Below, one piece after another: positions 59,501 through 64,000 of a DNA stretch of 64,000 nucleotides. The notes under the pieces are model-generated. The model was not told where the DNA came from and did no database searches. It was given only the letters and a program-made list of their open reading frames with translations. The position numbers and the translations under genes are program-made. Positions within the stretch are counted from its first letter, which is position 1, and every line of letters starts with the position of its first letter. This DNA is from Nelumbo lutea (Eukaryota; Streptophyta; Magnoliopsida; Proteales; Nelumbonaceae): contig JAKGHH010000003.1 in assembly GCA_022828595.1 (NCBI GenBank), positions 9,610,934-9,674,933 of the forward strand, written 5' to 3'.

Positions 59501-60800
59501 CATGTCAATAGAAACCCAAGTCTTTCTTTGCTGGGAAATGTTCCTAGGGAAGGTAAACACTTGTGACGTGCTACAGAAAAGAAGGCCGAACATGTGCCTT
59601 TCTCCTCATGTGTGTGTTTGCAAGGCTTGTGGTGAAACCCTTTCTCACTTCTCTCCCAGTCATTTGCTTCTTGTATTTGGGACTATTTTGTTCTCTCTTT
59701 GGTTGCAGATGGGCTCCCCGACAAGACGTAGTGAGCCTTTTCAACCCAACTTTCCTGAGGCAACAGAAGAAAAGAGGAAGATGTATGTGGAAGGTAGTAC
59801 GTGCAGTTGCGGTTTGGTCTATTTTCGAAGAGAGAAACCAAAGGATCTTAAATGGAAAAAGTAAATCCTTAGAGGAGGTGATTGAAGCCATTAAAATCAG
59901 ACCAGTACATTGGGTTAAAACCTTGGAGCTGTTCAAAGGTATTCCCACAGATGACTTCCTAAGAAATTGGAGAGGAATGGCACTCTCAGAACCACATAGA
60001 GAAATTATAAGAATGGAGTGTGAACCACTAGGTTTAAATAAACAGAAGCTAAACTTTAATGGTAATTCATTTGGCAACCCAGGAAGAGCAGGAATAGGGG
60101 GAGTCTTTTGAAACCATCAAGGAATAGTGATGGTCTTGTTCTCAGGACAAATCGGTTTTGGTGACTCGATTCAGGCTGAATCAAAAGCACAATTGCAAGG
60201 ACTGAAGCTGCTGAACAATTAGGGGCAAGAGAGTTGGAAATTGAAGGATGCTCCCTTCTGATCATAACATGGGCAAAGCAAATCGAGTCAGCACCTTGGA
60301 AACTCAGATTCACTTTTAGACAGACCTGTTCATGGGCCGGGCCGGGCCGGGCTTTGACTCTTTATTAATAGAAAATGTTAGGCCCGAGCCGAGCCCGGCC
60401 CGACCAACGGGCCTACAACTTGGGCCGAGCCCGGCCCTGATAAAAAGCCCGAGCCCGAGCCCGAAGCCCAAGCTAATAAAAGAAATTTGAATTTTTCCCT
60501 ATTCAAATGGACATTTCTATTTTAATTTAGATGTTTTTTTCCCCTATTTAAATGAACAATGGGCCTACAAGTGAATCAGGTCTATTTTAGACAGATTGAC
60601 CAACTTGCAAAGAAATTTAACCTTACTTTTAAATGGGTTAAAAGGAAAGCTAATGGGTTGGCGGATGTGTTAGCCAAGCAGGGAGATGATGGACCATCCT
60701 TATTTTGGGCACTGTTATAACCTAATTTTTTTGGGCATTGTTGTAACTTGACTTCAAATTTTAAATTAATAAATGAATTTCTTTGCTGATAAAAAAATAC
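59500..60800 (+). pseudogene. LINE 3' fragment (zf-RVT and RNase H), split by a MITE
   Basis: The zf-RVT part reads FLCWEMFLGKVNTCDVLQKR and CVCKACGETLSHFSP (59520-59660), then WSIFEERNQRILNGKSKSL and HWVKTLELFKGIPTDDFLRN. The RNase H part has KLNFNGNSFGNPGRAGIGGV (60046 on), then, past the inserted element, KRKANGLADVLAKQGDDG. The tail ends AAATTAATAAATG..GATAAAAAAA at about 60797. Frames are broken in the 5' half. Reverse transcriptase core missing. Confidence 0.8.
60322..60584. mobile_element. hAT-like MITE with 8-bp target duplication
   Basis: TTTTAGAC on both sides (60314-60321, 60585-60592). The ends are AGACCTGTTCA and CAGGTCTA. The left half is unusually GC-rich with GGGCCGGGCCGGG and GCCCGAGCC arrays; the right half is AT-rich. 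263 bp, no ORF. Inserted in the RNase H part of the LINE at 59500-60800. Confidence 0.85.
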
Positions 60801-61310
60801 AAATAAATTGAATTCTGACGAAGTACACCCAGGTTGCCACAATGAAGTATGCTGTCTTACCAAAAAACCTCCTTGGTTTTCTCATCTACTAGAATTTACC
60901 TATGTAACCTAATACAACCCCCCTTCTTGCAGATTCTACTATATCTGATGACTTTTCTTGTACCAAATCCTATTATCCAACCAGCCTTGTTCATATCATA
61001 ACCCTTTCCCAACTATCCAAATATCCTCAACCCTCTTTCATAAGCAATCTAATCAAAACCTTAAGCACTCTAGTTATTTAAATATTAGATTTGAGACATG
61101 TATGATCAACAATCTCAAGGATTTTAGTTGATGATTGAATTAATTAGAAAACTTGTGACTCTAGGCTTAGGGTCACCCTATGCTTCATGGATAATTAAGC
61201 TCAGATTCCTATATTGTCACTGTTGAGAATATGATTTATGCCTAAAGTGGTTCTCTAGTTCTAGATAGAGATGGAGAACAAGGGCCACTGCCTTATATCT
61301 TCTCTAAGAC
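60801..61310. other. Intergenic, nothing recognised
   Basis: No ORF with a recognisable domain and no clear repeat. Confidence 0.35.
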
Positions 61311-61465
61311 TATGTTTACAGTGCAAACCTGAACACAGGACAAATTTTGCATTGGGTTCAGTTTTGCATTCGTTTACTTGAATCTATGATTTGCACTCTT
61401 ACCTAAAACAAAAGTTACTCTGTCTCATTTGCATTCATTCTAGTGCAAATTTTACATTTTGAAAG
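61311..61465. mobile_element. GTGCAAA-type MITE fragment
   Basis: TATGTTTACAGTGCAAACCT followed by ACAAATTTTGCATT..GGTTCAGTTTTGCATTC and a right side with TAGTGCAAATTTTACATT. The text parallels the element at 118-530. Confidence 0.5.
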
Positions 61466-62850
61466 CTGATGCAAGATTTCATCTTACTTCAATTCTCTCT
61501 CATATAAAGTAGGAACTACATTATTCTTCCATTCTCTTTCATATAAAGTGGGGATAAATTCAACTTACTTCTTATATTATAAATAAAAAAAGACAAAGTC
61601 AAGTCTGTGTTAGGTAAACATGGGCCGGTCTTCCAAACCTGGCCCAACATCATAGTTTGCAACCTGATACCAACCAGACCCAACATCATTTAACTTTATG
61701 GGGTTAGAAGTCATCCAAAATATGTTTCTACAGAAAAAAAAAAAAAAAAAAGCTTCTCCAGCTATTAAAAATTTCAGTTAAATCTGTATGGATATTGTAT
61801 TCAATCTCTTCTATCAATTAATTCCCCAGAATAAACAAATATTTTAGAGTTTGACTAAAAGTTTTTATTTCTTTCACTACAAAATTAAATGCAACCTAAT
61901 TTATTAGTAAAGCTAAACGATTGAAGTTTTCAGTGGTAAACAATGCTCTGATTGTTTTAAAACCTGCTATAACATAAAAGTATCAAGTTTATTTGAGAGA
62001 GAGGGAAAGCAAAAGAGTAAATTATATAGACAGCTTAGAACAATGGTTGTTTTCCATTCCTCATGTTCTCCATTTTATACATAGATGACTCATGAATTAT
62101 AACATTAAAAGTTATTATTTAAAAACCTGAAATCCAAAAGAGCCCTTGAACTTAGGAGTGCAGTAGCAAAAAACACTAAAAATTAACCCATTTAGTATAC
62201 AAAATTATGTGCACCAATGATAAGCAAGTTTTATTTGAGCCACATAAAGAAAAAAACTCTTGCTCTCCAGCTACCAAGCCAATAGAAGGCCAATGAAATG
62301 AGCCACTTACTAGGGCACAGACAAAGATCAAATGCTAGAGTTGTTGAACTTGAACCTCGTTTCTGGACAAAAGAGAAACCTTTCCCTGTTCATAAAAATC
62401 AAACCAAGCAAAAATTACGAACAGCCATATCGATAATACATCACAATCCATATACATGAGACCTCATGTTGTTTTTTTAAATAAAACTAATATACATAAC
62501 ATCACATTTCATAGGAGTATTGAATGCCTCAATAAGAAAAGCTACAAAAAAAAATTAGAAAAAATAAGCGTTGACCAACTTTGCACACAAATAGCAAAGT
62601 AACAAGTAGAACAAATTAGAAGCCAGGTAGCTAAACTTTTAACAGTATGTCTGAACTACTAACACTGAACCTGATGTGATTTTAGAAAGCGGAAGAAATA
62701 GCATTATATGCGTGGTAGCAAATTCACTAAGCCTAATAGAAAACATAGAAGAGAAAGCCACACTTGAAAAAAGAAAGAGACTAAAAAGAAGAAAAGACCC
62801 AAGGTTCTCTGACTGGAATGAAGCCAGAAGCCACCAACAACTACTAGAGA
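61466..62850. other. Intergenic, nothing recognised
   Basis: An A-run lies at about 61734-61750. The 76-codon plus ORF at 62676 is Lys/Arg-rich without a domain. Confidence 0.35.
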
Positions 62851-62856
62851 CTTGCC

Positions 62857-64000
62857 TTAGGTTCTTACCACACTTTGGGCTACACAGGGGGGAGCCTTTC
62901 CCCTAGCCTCAAGAAACACTTGGTTAAAATTGCAATTACTAACCAAGGGAAATGAAACAATTTCTTCTGAGAGCACTTGTTCAGCCACCCAGTCTACGAT
63001 CTGATTCCCTTTGTGTGTGTGCAAATAGGTAATTTCCATCTCCTCCTACCTTGCTATGTGAAAATATTCTTGGATAAGCTAAGGATGTTCCAGGGCGGGA
63101 TGATATTTGAGTCAGGCAATTAATAATCAGCTTCCATAGCCGACTCCATGTAGTTGGTATAAGGCTTAGATGATGATGGTGATGATGAAGATTAAAAATA
63201 AGCTTCAAATCTCCTTCAAGATGAACTCTTTTGACTCCTAACTGCTTTGTCGCTTTAATTGCTTCCCATGTCAACCAAGCTTCTGCTACATAGTAGCAAG
63301 GCAGAAGAATAATGTTCCTTGGTCATTCCTTCTGACACAGCCTAAAACTGTCTGACATTATTGTTCCTTGTTATCTTGATCACATCACTTGGAGCTGGTT
63401 TCCATTTAACCCATTTATTTATTTTTTTTACTTTTTATAACCAAACAGATTCTGGTAAGTGCCCATGAATTCATAGAACATGTTCAATGTAGACCTTTCC
63501 TCATCCATTGGCCCCGAATCCCAGAGCCTGGTATTTAGCCAAACCTGTTTAAAAATGGACAGTCCCTGAAAATGTGCATCTCATTCTCATTGCTCATTCC
63601 ACAATAAAGGTATTCATCATATATTCTCATGTCACGTTCCTTTAAGAAATATTCTGATGGGATTCTTACATTTAGAATAAGACATAAAAGCAATTTAATT
63701 TTGGGATAGCATTTCAATTTCCATATATATCGAAGTCCATTTGGAGATGAGGTATCCATTTTCTCCAGTGTAATAGATAGTAAACAAATTTGGTCAAGAA
63801 TTTACCTCCCAGATGTGTCTTATATTCACTTTTGCTTCTATAAACATGGACATTGATGTTAACCCCTCAAAATGTCTCTCTGATTTGTTGATTCAAGGTG
63901 CTTAAAGTATTGAAAATGACCACTTTTTGAGGATGAGAGAAGTCTCCAGCTACAAAAATGTTTCTCCTGTTCCCCACTTCAATCCAACTGCACCCAGCAG
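62857..64000 (-). pseudogene. LINE fragment (zf-RVT and RNase H), runs off the window
   Basis: The minus strand enters at the window edge. The zf-RVT block reads MDTSSPNGLRYIWKLKCYPK, then IYDEYLYCGMSNENEMHIFR (63759-63535). RNase H traces follow: EAIKATKQLGVKRVHLEGDL (63265 on), a GAT-repeat giving poly-His, then HTHKGNQIVDWVAEQ (about 63020). Multiple frame breaks, no working product. The 5' part may continue beyond 64000. Confidence 0.7.

Noticed and set aside
1..64000. CRISPR arrays, operons, bacterial insertion sequences
   Set aside because: The window is clearly plant nuclear DNA; spaced repeats here are tandem duplications or microsatellites without spacer structure.

Overview
The window is nuclear DNA from a seed plant. 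The evidence is introns with GT..AG borders, a TATA-box promoter, an A-box/B-box tRNA gene, plant-only protein families (a CRIB-RhoGAP RopGAP, a FAF-domain protein, the acidic-insert R-SNARE VAMP727) and many plant-type LINE, MITE and LTR relics. VAMP727 is known only from seed plants. I cannot name the species; a dicot or magnoliid with an AT-rich, LINE-rich genome fits best, which is inference.

Layout: 0-3 kb holds a minus-strand gene for a thioredoxin/GST-N plus hemerythrin (HHE) fusion protein, with a tRNA-Pro(CGG) gene nested antisense in its first intron. 3-19 kb is intergenic: an AT-only island, a G-rich tract, a decayed LTR retrotransposon with tandem arrays (7.3-10.2 kb), and several inverted-repeat elements. 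19.3-24.7 kb is a five-exon plus-strand RopGAP gene. 25-28 kb holds MITEs and a 300-bp fold-back. 27.98-29.24 kb is an intronless FAF-like gene with a clear TATA box. 29.3-43.5 kb is gene-poor: LINE fragments on both strands, MITEs, a 141-bp tandem duplication, and one weak candidate first exon at 41.8 kb. 43.5-54.5 kb is the minus-strand VAMP727 gene. Its five coding exons total only 717 nt, and its third intron is 9.9 kb, filled by two LINE fragments and several small DNA elements, two of them with readable 8-bp target duplications. 55-64 kb is intergenic, with MITEs, a 212-bp tandem duplication with no visible mismatch, and two more LINE fragments, one split by a 263-bp element.

The four protein genes are unrelated and form no operon or pathway. 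RopGAP (ROP GTPase switch) and VAMP727 (vacuolar/endosomal fusion) are both trafficking or polarity genes, but their proximity is probably coincidental. I found no clear new multi-gene system. The most informative structures are the antisense intronic tRNA gene, the datable nested insertions (LINE, then hAT-like element, each with target duplication), and a set of small elements sharing a CATAGTTTTNAAA-like end.
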